NCBI RefSeq assembly: GCF_003589595.1
Contig: NW_020653718.1
Location: 3,324,291-3,388,290 of the forward strand
From: Hyposmocoma kahamanoa
Taxonomy: Eukaryota; Arthropoda; Insecta; Lepidoptera; Cosmopterigidae
Length of the DNA stretch: 64,000 nucleotides
Direction of reading: 5' to 3'
The notes below the pieces were generated by a model. It ran no database searches, had not been told where the DNA came from, and saw only the letters and a list, made by a program, of their open reading frames with translations. Below are positions 22,141 to 33,232 of the stretch, piece by piece. The translations under genes were made by a program, and so were the position numbers. Position 1 is the stretch's first letter; each line of letters starts with the position of its first letter.

Positions 22141-24046
22141 TTTAAGAGCAAACATATCTGTCTACCCTCTTGCGCTGTCGACGACTACTACCTTAATCGC
22201 GATTTGTTGTGGCGTTACTATTGTCACTCACTTTTTTCACACAAACCACACTCACTGTATGAAATTAGTGATAATCATTTAGTGAATAACCACGAAATCC
22301 TTAAAATCTATAGTTGTGCAATAAGACAAATAATGAACTATTTTGGTTTAAAACAGTGACATAGCGACAAAATCACTATATCTCCACAATAACCGAAATC
22401 TGAACTTGGGTGCAGCTCTAGCGGCTCCTGGAATCGCGCACAGGAGCTCTGATCGACGCTTTCTTTAGATTTTTTCTTGCTAATTAGTTTAATGAGGTGC
22501 TCCGTGGCTTCCTGGTGAGATCCACTGTTTCGGGGTTTGCTTACATCATGACCTTGCACTTTGGCATTTCAACACTGCCATTTTGGTGGCTTTTGCATAA
22601 AAACAAACTGTTTTAACTCTTGATGCACTGATGTTAGACTTTGAACACTACCTCTTCTTTGATAATGTGAATTTTCTATGACTATCAGAGCAAGGAAAAG
22701 AACTTCGTAGAACCCTGAACACCTAGATCGGAATAAAACTTGAGACATCCTTTTGTAGCCCGCAACAGGGTTAAAAACATTTGCCTTATAAGTATATTTA
22801 CTTGTGATACCTATCTAACTACCAGATAATAAGCTAGGACTACCTAGATATATAAACTCATATGCTATTTATATAAAGACAAAAGTAAAAACAGAATTCT
22901 TTTCATAGCAGTGAAAGGGCACTGACTCAGCATATGTCTAAATTCCCTAAGGCGCTGGTTTTCAATCATAACCAACGAGAGAAACTAAATGTAGAAGTCA
23001 TTTCTAAGCTAAGATATGAGAAACGACAAGGAGTAAAGTTATTCATTAAAATAATATATAAAATGTGTAAAGGATGGACGTTCTCTCTACCGTGGGATAA
23101 TGTTACTCAACTCCAGGCAAGTCAAAACTCCAAGTTTTTGTTAGAAAAAGATTTACTACCGTCAATAACAGTTCCACCCTATATGCAAGTCCGGGCAGTT
23201 GTTCCCAAGAAGGAACTCGACTCCTGGAAAACGTTCCGCGTGACGATTATTTTCACACTATATGAGCCGTACGTTAATATCAGAAGGTTCCCAAGAAGGA
23301 ACTCAACTCCTGGTAAGCCTTACTGAGCTCTCCGAACACCGCGATTCAAAATAACGCCAAATGGGCCATCTAACGAATTCTTGGTGAACTAAATGTAGAC
23401 ATTCTGGCTTAAGGCCGTATACATAAAGTAGGCCTGTTACAAGTGTAGATAGTAAAATAACCTAGATGTTAAATATGTAAATTACCTACTAAATAACATG
23501 TACACTTTGCTACCTTGCATTTTCAGTATTAAATGCTTGATTGATCAAAAGACTATAATGGAATTTTAAAACTGGTAACGTCGTTTCCATAAGTCCTTGT
23601 TGAAAATTTGAATTTGAATTCTAGCCTATTGAGAATATAAATGCAAGTCGATTACCTCGTTGGTCCTGATGGAGTTTTTATAGTTCACAATATCTAATTT
23701 GTAAACCGTTCATATTTTAATAACCTTTTCTGTTACGGTAAAGTAAGTAATAATGTGACACGATTATTGTTTCATATTTTTATGATGGAACACGATTAGT
23801 GTTCTATTATAAAAATATGAAACAGTTAGAACACGATTAGTGTTCTATCATAAAAATGTGTGTTTTCTTGCTTCAGTGATCAGGACAGCGAAAAATAGAA
23901 ACTTGCGTAACAGAAATTTTCAAGTTTCTCTTTATTTATAGACAAAAGAATACTTCAACCAAAATTCTACAAATGGATGACAAATAGCCTAGAAATGTAT
24001 AGTTTTGCGAAGTTATGTAAATACCACTGCGTAGCTGTGTAATTTA
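22141..24046. other. Unassigned stretch with hairpin and short duplication
   Basis: Holds a 57-bp hairpin (23,768-23,824) and a duplicated segment of about 28 bp ('gttcccaagaaggaactc' near 23,200 and again near 23,288). A 130-codon frame at 22,934-23,326 spans that duplication. My rough estimate from base composition is that one frame of this length is expected by chance in 64 kb, and no domain is recognised. Confidence 0.45.
23768..23824. repeat. 57-bp inverted repeat
   Basis: Arms of about 26 bp ('tgtttcatatttttat' and its complement 'ataaaaatatgaaaca') extend through 'gaacac' and 'gtgttc' around a short loop. The central 'gaacacgattagtgttctat' is repeated just downstream at about 23,829-23,850. 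Confidence 0.8.
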
Positions 24047-24275
24047 TTTTTAACCGACTTCGAAAAGGGAGTAGGAGGAACCGATTTTAATGATTCTTTT
24101 TTTGTTGGAAAGAGAGTTCTTCAGCATTGGCCCCATTTAAATTTGAAGAAAATATTCCCGCTAGCAAACTACGGGATGAATCTGGACGCGCACTTTCCGT
24201 AACTGATTTAAAAAAAACTTGGCTAACAGATGGAATATCACAAACTTTTGATATCGGTTTTTTTAATACTCTGTT
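24047..24275 (+). repeat. Repeat R copy
   Basis: Begins 'tttttaaccgacttcgaaaa', continues 'ggaggaaccgattttaatg', 'tttttttgttggaaagag' and 'actacgggatgaatctgg', and ends near 'gatatcggtttttttaat'. It is followed immediately by a SINE A fragment. Confidence 0.7.
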
Positions 24276-24286
24276 CTGATTATCAT

Positions 24287-24365
24287 ATCAAACGACGGGA
24301 CGAACAAGTCATGGTGGTAAGTGACGCGCCTGTCCAGAGCAGAGAATACCTCTGTGACAACCACA
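24287..24365 (-). mobile_element. SINE A tail fragment
   Basis: Minus-strand tail: 'atcaaacgacgggacgaaca', 'ggtggtaagtgacgcgcctg'. Truncated after about 80 bp. Confidence 0.65.
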
Positions 24366-24446
24366 AAAGCCAAGTTTCAAGGGGTACAGTTACTCGCTTT
24401 TTAATTAAACAGAAAGCAATACTGCCATGCTAGAAAGAAGCTTTCT

Positions 24447-24579
24447 GAAAATTTGTTACATAATTATACCTAAACACCGTTTTGAAAATTTTTGTTACAT
24501 TATTATAACGACCTTTTTGTAAATTTGTTACGTAACTATAAACACCTTTTTGTAAATTTATTATGTAATTATAAACAAG
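24447..24579. repeat. Minisatellite, period about 33-37 bp
   Basis: Four imperfect head-to-tail units built on 'aaatttgttacataattata' plus 'cacctttttg'. The units differ by small indels, giving lengths of 37, 35 and 33 bp and a partial last unit. Confidence 0.75.
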
Positions 24580-25100
24580 AGGACACGGGCACAATTCAAA
24601 GTATCAAAAACTATGTACACTTGTGATGACAATTAAAAAACATACTCAACAAATGCAAGTACCGCACAGTGCACTCGCGTAGAAAATAATTAAGTTTAAT
24701 TTCGCAAACCGCTCTGACCGGGTAATTGGATTGGCCGGGATAATATAAGCTTCAAACTTCTTACTCGCGTATTTGGTAGTAACATAATTTCTTGTCGAAT
24801 GTTCGTTTTTCTGGAGCCGGTCTTTTTTGATACGCTCGCAGATAATGCGCCGGCGCATTCGGAATAAATACGACTACTACTTGAGTTGTACCGCTGGTAC
24901 AGTGGGATAATTTAATTTTATGTACTGGGTGAAATTTTAAACAATTTTAAAATAATTTGAACACTGTTTTTAATAATTCGGTCATATATTTTTATTGTAT
25001 TTTACCTTTAATGAAGTATTTTTAAGTTTTTTGACTTGAACACAAACCTTTTTAACGGCAATATTTTATTGATTTAATTAATCAGCTTCCAGCGCACGTA
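24580..25100. other. Unassigned stretch
   Basis: No gene or repeat recognised. Confidence 0.35.
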
Positions 25101-25300
25101 TTCCCTCGTCTTACGATGTGGGGTCATTGAAATGAGGCGTGAAGAGGCATTTTGTAGGCTTGCGGGGTTGACACCTGGCTAGGGAAGTGATTGTATTATC
25201 ACTGCATTAGGCTCCTTCACGTTTGGACTCCACTTTCCATTTTAACTGGTGGAGTGGAGTCATCTGCCTGTCACGTACGAATAACGTCTATATATTTTTT
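25101..25300 (+). mobile_element. Retroposon 3' end, relative of 20,333-20,508
   Basis: Shares 'gcgtgaagaggcatttt' and 'actccactttccat' with the poly(A) element at 20,333, but has no poly(A) tail left. Probably the 3' end of a non-LTR element; family not identified. Confidence 0.45.
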
Positions 25301-25344
25301 ATATAATACCAAGTGACTTAAAGGAAGCTCATAAGATCTTCTGG

Positions 25345-25432
25345 CTCAATTCGTAGCTCAATAGATAGAGTGGTGGCCACGTTAAGGCAACAGTAGCTGA
25401 TTCGAGTCCAGTCGGGTCGAAGGAATTTTAAT
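25345..25432 (+). mobile_element. tRNA-like SINE head (SINE C related)
   Basis: Carries 'cgtagctcaatagatagagt' (A-box-like), then 'gctgattcgagtccagtcgg' (B-box-like) and the family C tail 'gggtcgaaggaatttt' seen also at 42,150. Retroposed tRNA-like module, not a working tRNA. Confidence 0.55.
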
Positions 25433-26089
25433 TTAATACAATGCTACATTGGCAATATTTATATTCAATGGCGCTGAACGCTCTTTGTTGCCATCCATCT
25501 TATTTTTATGATATATAAAAATTAAATTAAAAAAAACTGTATCACTAATAATTTTTCTGACTGTTGTTACTCAGCTTAAGCTCCCGAAAGTATCCTTTTG
25601 GTAAAATTCTATACATTTTATGACATAATTTGTACATGTAGTCTAGCCTAGCTCCAATAAAACTATCACAAAACAGTCAGTTTACCTTAAAAGTACCATA
25701 ATGGCGCCAGTGTCACTAATTTCTTTTTATATTCCTGCTAAAAGTATAAATGACTTATGATTATTTTTGGAAGTTTCGTTGCAAAATACAAAACGTTTTT
25801 TGAAGAGACCTAGATTAGGGTAAAAACATAAGGCTTTGGGTTGCTTCGATGTTTGGTCTTATTGTTTCACCCAATATTATTCGTTCTACTCGTGCAATGC
25901 ACAAATATACGTTATGTAAGACTCGCCTTTTGTTTTCTTTTATGTCTTGGCTTGGATTCCTGTTATGGTTCCGTAAAGGTGAGACTTTATTAAATTAAGA
26001 GAAATATACTGAATACTATATCAACCGTTGAAAATAAAACAGGTTAAGTGACACTTAGGTTGAAAATAATTTATACTTAGGTATTAAAA
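25433..26089. other. Unassigned stretch
   Basis: AT-rich sequence without recognised genes or repeats. Confidence 0.35.
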
Positions 26090-26230
26090 TTTAGTGCAGT
26101 GATAGCCCAGAAGAAGAACCGTTGCTTGTCAGTTGAGAGGTTATATGTATATCTATGATTTAATTTCTAAGTTACGTATGTACATTTGTGAATGTTTAGT
26201 AGTAACATTTCTAAAGAAGAATATAGTGTG
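26090..26230 (+). mobile_element. SINE D copy
   Basis: 'gtgatagcccagaagaag' followed by 'gtcagttgagaggtta' and 'gtatgtacatttgtgaatg'; parallels 13,132-13,310. The head resembles an A-box region; the B-box is lost. Confidence 0.4.
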
Positions 26231-26276
26231 AAATAAGTTTTTCTAGCCAAAACTCTCTTTTTAAATAATTTGCTAG

Positions 26277-26460
26277 CAGTGGAACTTCTTGTCAAAGTTG
26301 TCCAGAGAATTACTGTGTTTCTGTTTTGAAGGGAAAATGTGAATTTTACGGGCACATGGAACTTGTTAACTATATATATAACTCAGGGTGACAGACGCAG
26401 TGGCAGTGCCCGATCTTTGCGATTTAAAGCTCTGAGTGCCACTGCAGCTATAAAGGTTGA
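26277..26460 (+). mobile_element. SINE A copy with internal deletion
   Basis: Sense copy from 'gtggaacttcttgtcaaag' to 'gtgccactgcagctataaag'. The region normally holding 'gccgccaagcagtaatg' is deleted, while 'cagggtgacagacgcagtgg' remains. Confidence 0.72.
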
Positions 26461-26854
26461 TGACATTTTAAAAACAATAATAAACATAGTAAATTTAAAA
26501 TAAGAAATACATTTGTAAAAAACGTATTTCTTCGTAATAAGTTTTTCTGTGCCACTGTACAGTCGGTCACATTCGTTACGGGTACAAGTTATCAAGATCG
26601 TCGAATATTCGACTTAAATTATGTTATCGGGTCGACTTGAATAAATTTTACTCAGTATTAACGATATCATTACGAGTACATTGAGTAAATTCATGTTAAA
26701 CTGCCTGTGGTAGGCGGCTATTTATATCTGTTACTCATTTTATTGATTAACACATGTAAGTGCACTCTAAACGTGACAATTTATTATTGGCATTTGAATA
26801 CAAAATATTTATTTCACCATATATTTTCTTAAAAGAAAACGTTTCAAGGGTTGT
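26461..26854. other. Unassigned stretch
   Basis: No gene or repeat recognised between SINE A and SINE D. Confidence 0.35.
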
Positions 26855-27005
26855 TGAATTCCTTTACCGAAACGTTCACAAATCTATATACCTTAGAAAC
26901 TAAAGTCACAGGTACTCTATACGGATTCGAACCATCGACCTGTCAATTAATAAGCAACCCGGTCGTACTTTGCCGTCCACTAACTAAAACGCAGCTAAGT
27001 GACAA
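26855..27005 (-). mobile_element. SINE D copy with B-box
   Basis: On the minus strand the B-box-like 'gatggttcgaatccgtatag' is followed by 'gtacctgtgactttagtttc'. The best preserved of the four SINE D fragments. Confidence 0.55.
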
Positions 27006-27229
27006 ATGGTCAAATACCTAACCGTTTTAAATAGCAAAAAATAAAACACAAAATTCCCTTTTAAAAACAATTAAAATTAGTTAACGTTTTTGGCTTATCG
27101 GAACTTACCCTAACGACCACATGGCAGTTTGAAGTTTAAAAGTGTTTCTCACTCTATTTTCAAAACTAATAATATCATGCAACACCAGAGATATTTATTT
27201 ATGTTTATATGTTGGATTTTTTTTTGCTG

Positions 27230-27455
27230 ATCTAAGAGGTTAGACTTTAGGAACCGTTTGGTACATTCAAACATATTTTTTGATAATTTTGTGGATTGAA
27301 TCCTGTTTGCATAACTACGTCCATTTGAAGAAAATATAGTGGCAAATTAGAAGATGAATCCGGTTTATCGGATTTCACCCACTTATTCATTAACCGATGT
27401 CAATAAAAATAGATGTAATTTCACAAACCTTTGAAGTCGGATTTTTTACAAAAGT
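27230..27455 (+). repeat. Repeat R copy, partial
   Basis: Interior and 3' part: 'gatgaatccggtttatcgga', 'attaaccgatgtcaataaaa', ending 'cctttgaagtcggatttttt'. Confidence 0.55.
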
Positions 27456-27465
27456 TATAATTTTT

Positions 27466-27671
27466 TTACGCACGCACTCATATCCTAGGGAAAGCTTATG
27501 TCGCGGGTGCCATGGACATACACAGACAACCACAAATTACACCCAAACTCAAATAAATGTAGAGAAATAAATGTACGCCATACAAATATTATTTTCATTC
27601 GGCCTGGAAATCGAACCTAAGATTTTTGTGTGGCAGATCAGCATGGTCACCGTTCGGCCACGAAGGCAGTT
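27466..27671 (-). mobile_element. SINE B copy
   Basis: Minus-strand copy. 'gtcgcgggtgccatggacat', 'ccacaaattacacccaaact', then the head as 'gtcaccgttcggccacgaag'. Head and body are both present; the microsatellite tail is lost. Confidence 0.8.
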
Positions 27672-27798
27672 ATATTCACTTGTAACTAAGGTACGTATGT
27701 GCCAGACAATAACTTGGCCTCAAACTTGAGAATACTCTAGTACTATGAGTACCAGAACAACTGAATTCATTCTGTAGTATTACCCAGAACACCCAGAC

Positions 27799-28068
27799 TA
27801 GAACCAATTTGGAAGCAGTAGAGTTCCTTGTGAAAGAGTCCAGGGAAGTACTGCCACTTTACCTATTTCTGCCGCTTAGCAGTAATGTAAATATTACTGT
27901 GTTCCGGTTTTGAAAGGTAAGGGTGCTGATGAAATTACAGGCACATGGGACGGGCGCATAAGATCTTTGCGATTTAAAGATGTGACTGGCACTGCAACTG
28001 TTACGGACAAGCGTGTAGCTTCAGGTGCACGCCTTGTTCGTCACGTCACTTGATATTATAAAAAAATA
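27799..28068 (+). mobile_element. SINE A copy
   Basis: Sense copy that includes the linker before the body ('agaaccaatttggaagcag'), then 'gtccagggaagtactgccac' and 'ttccggttttgaaaggtaag', ending 'cgtcacgtcacttgatatta' plus an A-rich tail. A deletion removed the middle between 'gcacatggga' and 'cgggcgcat'. Confidence 0.82.
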
Positions 28069-28842
28069 CAAAATAATAAAAAAATGTGGAAAAGTTAATC
28101 TCCCAAATTGGTCCTACCGCTAGGCGGCTCGAAATATACTTATTAATCACAAAGACAAGATTAAATTAACCAACAATTAAATGTTTCCAAATAAGAAAAC
28201 CATTTCTCACAATTAGCAATAATCTAAACATACCAAACTGAACGAAATATATGGAAATAACCTCAGAATCGCCAAACAGCAGCTCATTATCGTGCCGAAG
28301 TTAAAAATCTAAGCTACATTTACATGCTTCTCCCAAAAGCCGGCAAAAAGAAGTCTATACGAAGAGACGCATCCGTCAGTGTCAGTCCACCGGTCCATTG
28401 TGGTGTCGAAAGCCTGAACCGCCATTTCGCAAATTAAACCCGAAAACCCTGACTGTCACCGCCACATGTCTCCAAAAACGATATAGCATTGTCTTTTTAA
28501 AACTGGCAACACCGAAGCACCAATATCGCCGTATATACCAATCAGAACGTGTTCGAATTTCGGATTCATAAGTCGAAGGCGACGATCCGATTTCGAATGT
28601 TGAGAACGGGAGTTAGGACGTTTTTTGGCTTATACGACGAGTATTTATGTCTTGTACGCAGACTTTCTGTTGAACGCTTTATATTGTTACTGGGGAGAGA
28701 ATTTTGGTGAATGAATTTGTAATTCAAAGTCAAGGATTTTGGGGCCTTGAAAGTGTTTTAGGATTAATATTTGTGATAATAACCAAGTAACGCCAGAAAT
28801 AATAGCAACGCAATTAATTAACAAATAATATAATAAATAAAT
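28069..28842. other. Unassigned stretch with a non-repetitive GC-richer block
   Basis: 28,330-28,640 is more balanced in base composition than the surroundings and matches nothing else in the window. It has no long open frame. It could be unique non-coding or regulatory DNA, but nothing in the sequence proves that. Confidence 0.4.
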
Positions 28843-28990
28843 TGCCTCCGTGGACGAACGGTTCAATTCCCAGGCCGGGAAAAATATTTGTACATTTATT
28901 TCTCCCGTGAGTTAGGATGTAATTTTATATGAGTGTCTATGTGAGTGTCCATGGCACTCGCGACAAAGGGTTTCTCCAGCGCGGAAATTA
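28843..28990 (+). mobile_element. SINE B copy with head deletion
   Basis: Starts 'tgcctccgtggacgaacggt' and jumps directly to 'tcaattcccaggccggg', so the anticodon-arm half of the tRNA-like head is missing. The body 'tttatttctcccgtgagtta' and 'gtccatggcactcgcgac' is present. Confidence 0.78.
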
Positions 28991-29678
28991 ACACAAACTA
29001 AAAACTTAATATAACACGTAGATACATTGTAAAAAATGTAAGTAAATTTGCATTCCTTTTACAGCTATACACAACATTTGAATAAGGTATATATACATTA
29101 AAAAAGGCTTAACTTCCTACTTAAAATGAGACTTCATGGGGGAAAAAACTTACAACAATTCTCAAAAGCTATACAACTAAGAGTCAATAACGTTTCACGT
29201 AGGATTTAAGTCGATTTATAAAAAATAAATATAAGCCGTTATTTCTTTTTTATTTTATACTACGGTTTTTTGTTACAAATGCTTAATTTTCAATTTTACT
29301 CGCCGTCTTTAGAGTACATAATTCTAGTTTAATACAAAATCCTCAAACATATATACAATTAAGGTAACAAACTACACGATTTGATGCCACCGATGACCCG
29401 GGGCTATCGCTGTTCGCTGCGGCAGTGTAAGGGCCAAGACTCTCTTTTAAGAGGCTTGTTATAACGTTTTACGTTAGTGAATGTGAGTTTCGCGGAAGCT
29501 CTTGATCCTGTATACATGATTTTTTTAGCAAATTTCTTACTCTTTCTTTTCAGTTAAACACGACGCACCTACCTAACTGTATAAAAAAGTCGTTACAATT
29601 TAAATCCACGTACAAATTTATTAAATCCGTTCTAATTTCAAAATAATTCAATCCTTAACTGATCGTTTAGAAATTTGC
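28991..29678. other. Unassigned stretch
   Basis: AT-rich; a small GC-rich patch lies at 29,385-29,425. No gene recognised. Confidence 0.35.
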
Positions 29679-29686
29679 TTTAGTAG

Positions 29687-29972
29687 CATTGACTTACAAA
29701 TAAATGGACGACGGGTCTAATACAAAAACCACGAAAAAAATGTCCCAAGTCAACCTATTTAAACGTAGTGACATGTAAAGGAATATGAAAAAGCTAAAAC
29801 GTTGAATTTAAATTGTAATGTCATCGCAGTACTGTCTAATTTTGCTTGCTTCGCTGTCAGTCGAACAAACGAAGACTAAAGCGTGAATGACGCTCTGTAT
29901 ACGATTTTAACGCCCTATAAGTTCGGACACTTTTTAGCGCGGACCCGACGTCCTTATAATTGTAAGTCAATG
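29687..29972. mobile_element. Young MITE, copy 1 (8-bp target duplication)
   Basis: A 286-bp element whose ends are inverted: both termini read 'cattgacttacaa' inward, with a second matching block 'ggacg', one mismatch, 'cgggtc', giving imperfect TIRs of about 30 bp. It is flanked by a perfect 8-bp duplication 'tttagtag' (29,679-29,686 and 29,973-29,980). No coding capacity. Copy 2 at 50,696-50,973 is the same apart from three substitutions and one 8-bp indel. The 8-bp duplication fits the hAT or P superfamily; terminal CA fits both. The autonomous partner is not in this window. Confidence 0.93.
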
Positions 29973-30098
29973 TTTAGTAGTATCAATTATTAAGCCAACG
30001 GAAACGTATAAATGTGAAAAGTCACAGTTGACACATTACCAAAAGTCACTAATAAATTAAAAAAAAATAGTTTCCTCAGCGCTAGTTTAAAAATAAAC

Positions 30099-30230
30099 AA
30101 CGGGCGCAGTGGCAGTGCTCCTAAGATCTTTGCGATTTGAAGCTCTGAGCAGCACTGCAACTGTGGACACGCGTGTCGCGCACTTGACTGGTTCGTCTCA
30201 GCATTTTGTATCATAAAAAAGATTTAAAAA
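30099..30230 (+). mobile_element. SINE A 3' half
   Basis: Sense 3' half: 'cgggcgcagtggcagtgctc', 'agatctttgcgatttgaagc', then 'tggttcgtctcagcattttg' and an A-rich tail. Confidence 0.75.
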
Positions 30231-30252
30231 AAAAATTAAGTGTTGGAATATA

Positions 30253-30415
30253 GTCAAAGTCAAAGATGATTTATTCCATAGGTAAAATAAATTTACACTT
30301 GAAAACGTCACATTTAAGGTACTGCTCGTTCACTACGCTGACCTCCCTGAGAAGAACGAGCAAGAAACTCTAGGGATTGCTCTTTTCAAATAAACTTAAA
30401 TGCTAAATAAACTTA
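30253..30415 (-). mobile_element. LINE 3' UTR fragment (same family as 43.0 kb)
   Basis: Plus-strand text 'agtcaaagtcaaagatgatt', 'tattccataggtaaa', 'tacacttgaaaacgtcac', 'gaacgagcaagaaactctag' and 'attgctcttttcaaataaac' matches 43,015-43,170 closely. The 'aaagtc' repeat is the 3' tail on the minus strand. Confidence 0.75.
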
Positions 30416-31624
30416 AATGCTATAAGCATAAATGCTAGTATAGTGGCATATTAAATAATATTTCGTTTCAGTATAAGATAAATTCTTGAATACTTGAATA
30501 ATAGAGAATGGATCCACCTATCGAATTTGAAAAGACAGAAAAAAATATTCATAAAGATGAAAATTAAAAATCAGTGCCATAGTTCGGGTAAAACCTGAAA
30601 TTACCAATGCACTATTTATTTGTTTTGCTGCAGCACACTCGAGTTGTGGGTTTTTGTTACTCTAAGTAGTACCTAGTAGCTTGTTACGTATGTTGATTAA
30701 ATTTGTTTCTTAACTATTTCGACGGTTTTCATTTTTCATTTCAATTTCTTTTTGTATCTGTTATTCTTCCTTGAGTGATCTATCGAAAACTCTAAGTTTA
30801 TAGACGGATATGCGATCTTTACAATACTCACGTTCTGAAATCAAAAATATTCGAATAAAAAAATATAAAGAGAATCAATCACTCTAACACCCATGTAATA
30901 CGTCCCAAACACAAAGCCATAACACAATTCGAAATTCAAAAATAAATTAAAAAATAAAGGTCATTCATCTTACACCCACGAGCACAAAACAGTAACCGAT
31001 ACCTTTTAAATTACAATAAATCTTATTGCATAGGCCATAAATATCATATTTGTTTACCACAACGTTATCAAAGCTCTGATACCATCGTATTATGGAATGT
31101 TTTGTTGATATTTTTATGAGTGTAACTTGTCATAATTCTGTTATTTCATTTAGTTCATAAGAGCCATTTTCACGTGAACTAAAAAAGTGATAACTGGTAA
31201 CTTAATTGATACCTGCGTAAATGCGATATAAAATCGAAATGTTGCTCATTCGGAAGCTGGTAACTCAATAAATGCAGTTTTTCTTCGATGGAAAGTTATA
31301 ATAATTTTTTATTTATATATTTATTAGGCACACCAACAGTTACTACAATAATTCAAGAGTAAGTAATACATTTCACAAACTAATCTAATTGCGTAACCAT
31401 TTATAGGCGAGCACCTCAAGCAAAAATAAACATGTGTGTATAAATTAAAAGGAAAAAGAAGAGGAAACCAAAAATAACAAAAACAGTTTTAACAATTTTA
31501 AGACCAAGAAAGTAACTTAAAAAGACATATATTTTTTTAAGCAGAATACAAAACGCAATAAATACTTAACCATGTTATCTGGTCGAACCAAGAAAAGTAA
31601 GAATTTTGTTTCTAAAATTTTTAA
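30416..31624. other. Unassigned stretch
   Basis: AT-rich; no gene or repeat recognised. Confidence 0.35.
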
Positions 31625-31690
31625 ATTCAAATATATCTTTTTTCACTTGAAACCGTCACAATGATACTCTACTACACATTTGTAAAGCAT
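31625..31690 (-). mobile_element. LINE 3' UTR fragment
   Basis: Short block 'tttcacttgaaaccgtcaca', 'gatactctactacacatttg', 'taaagcatattc', shared with the 3' UTRs at 18.24 and 30.28 kb. Confidence 0.5.
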
Positions 31691-31727
31691 ATTCTTATTA
31701 GACGAACAAGTAGAAGTAGAGTATAGA

Positions 31728-31935
31728 GCAGTAGTAGCAGTAGAGCTTGTGAACGAGTTCCTCCAGGAAAGTACTGCCACATTACCTATTTCTGCCGCCA
31801 AGCAGTAACGTCAACATTACTGTGTTACAGTTTTGAGGGGTAAGGGGCTGGTGGTGTTTTATATAGCAGGCTGACGCGGACGCAGTGACAGTGTCCCTCA
31901 GATCTTTACGATTTAAAGCTCTGAGTGGACAGTTA
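31728..31935 (+). mobile_element. SINE A copy
   Basis: Sense copy from 'gtagcagtagagcttgtgaa' through 'ctgccgccaagcagtaacg' to 'gatttaaagctctgagtgga', where it is truncated. Only the part before the tail remains. Confidence 0.8.
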
Positions 31936-33109
31936 TTTAAAGGCAAATAAAAATTAACGCTAAAATTAATTTATGCAATTATTAAATATATATTTCCAAC
32001 AGGGTGCCATTCGCCTGAGGTGGCTCGATGCTCGATCCAGTTCCAAACATTGAAACAAGGAAACATCTCTACATTGTAGACCCATTATTTTAAACCTTTC
32101 CACGAACTAATAATCATTTAAGAAATCATTAACGATGTAACAAATTAATGGTGATTCACAAAGATTCCGATATTTTAAATGTAACCGCAATATTATCTTT
32201 AGGGTTGCTAAAACATCTTGTAAGTAATGGTATGGAAATATCGTAGACCGGTGAGTGAGTTGACTCACGAAATCACGCAAAAAAATTTGTTAGAATTTGT
32301 CGAAAATACTAATTAAGATCACGCAAAGTGTTCACCTAATATACAGCCAGTGTTAGATGAACTCTGAACACTAAATTTAAAGATCGTTTTCAATATGGGT
32401 AACAACCACATTAAACTGACTTAAAAGAGGCAGATACCAATTCTAAATTTAAATTAAGAAGATGATTCGTTCGAAAACGTTTCTAAAATTTGCGCCAATC
32501 TGCAATCTCAAAATCAAAATAATAGATATTCAAATTTGGAACAAAATGCGGAATAAAAGTTCAAAATATTTAAAACTTTTTTTATATTTTACGGCTGTAG
32601 ACCTAAACGTTGTGCCATAAAAATTGCATTGGCTCTATGTCAGCAATATTATAATGTTTTTAAATTTTATTTGACTTCGTTACTCATTGTCTAATTTTAT
32701 TAAAATAGATAAACAGCCAGAAGTCATGGTATATTTAGGTAAAAGCAGGCCCGAGGTTGACAGCCCGTTGTGGGTGCCGGTCGTATTTTAAATTACTTTA
32801 GTATGCACTTTTAAGGAGACGGTTTTTCACTTGTATTTGATTTTTGTGGCATTAAACAGAATTTTAGTGTCTGTATTTTTTGTAATAAGGCTCATCATAA
32901 GCATTGAATTTGCCCTTAATTAGTATATTTTCATTTGGAACACGTTATTATATATTAACGAAATAAACATTATATGCATAAGGGCGTACTATAAATACAC
33001 TTATTAAAAAAAGGTTAAAATAAAACTGTAACATATCTAACGCTCGAAGACGACGGATCATGTAGCTATACCATTTGATTGATGTCAAACTGAATTCATT
33101 TCCTGCACT
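31936..33109. other. Unassigned stretch
   Basis: AT-rich; 32,745-32,790 is a small GC-richer patch. No gene recognised. Confidence 0.35.
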
Positions 33110-33232
33110 ATAAGTATCCAGAACCAATTTAAAAACGTTCGTTTGCCAAATTAACCCTACCGGGAATCGAAACCGGCACCTTCTCATCTAGCGTCTTAAG
33201 TGCTACCCGCTGAAGCACCGATGTCGTCATTT
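33110..33232 (-). mobile_element. SINE A tRNA-like head, best preserved
   Basis: Read on the minus strand: 'gacgacatcggtgcttcagc' (A-box region), 'gccggtttcgattcccggta' (B-box) and 'gggttaatttgg', then the AT-rich linker and 'aaattggttctgg'. The same linker next to SINE A bodies at 21.1 and 27.8 kb ties this head to the family. Confidence 0.72.

Noticed and set aside
22934..23326. 130-codon plus-strand frame as a possible gene
   Set aside because: Length is about what chance allows for 64 kb at this composition, there is no recognisable domain, and part of it is a local duplication.
24447..24579. CRISPR-like array
   Set aside because: Units are directly adjacent with no unique spacers, and the DNA is eukaryotic.
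29687..29972. Solo LTR
   Set aside because: The ends are inverted over about 30 bp and the duplication is 8 bp; LTRs have short TG..CA ends and usually 4-6-bp duplications.
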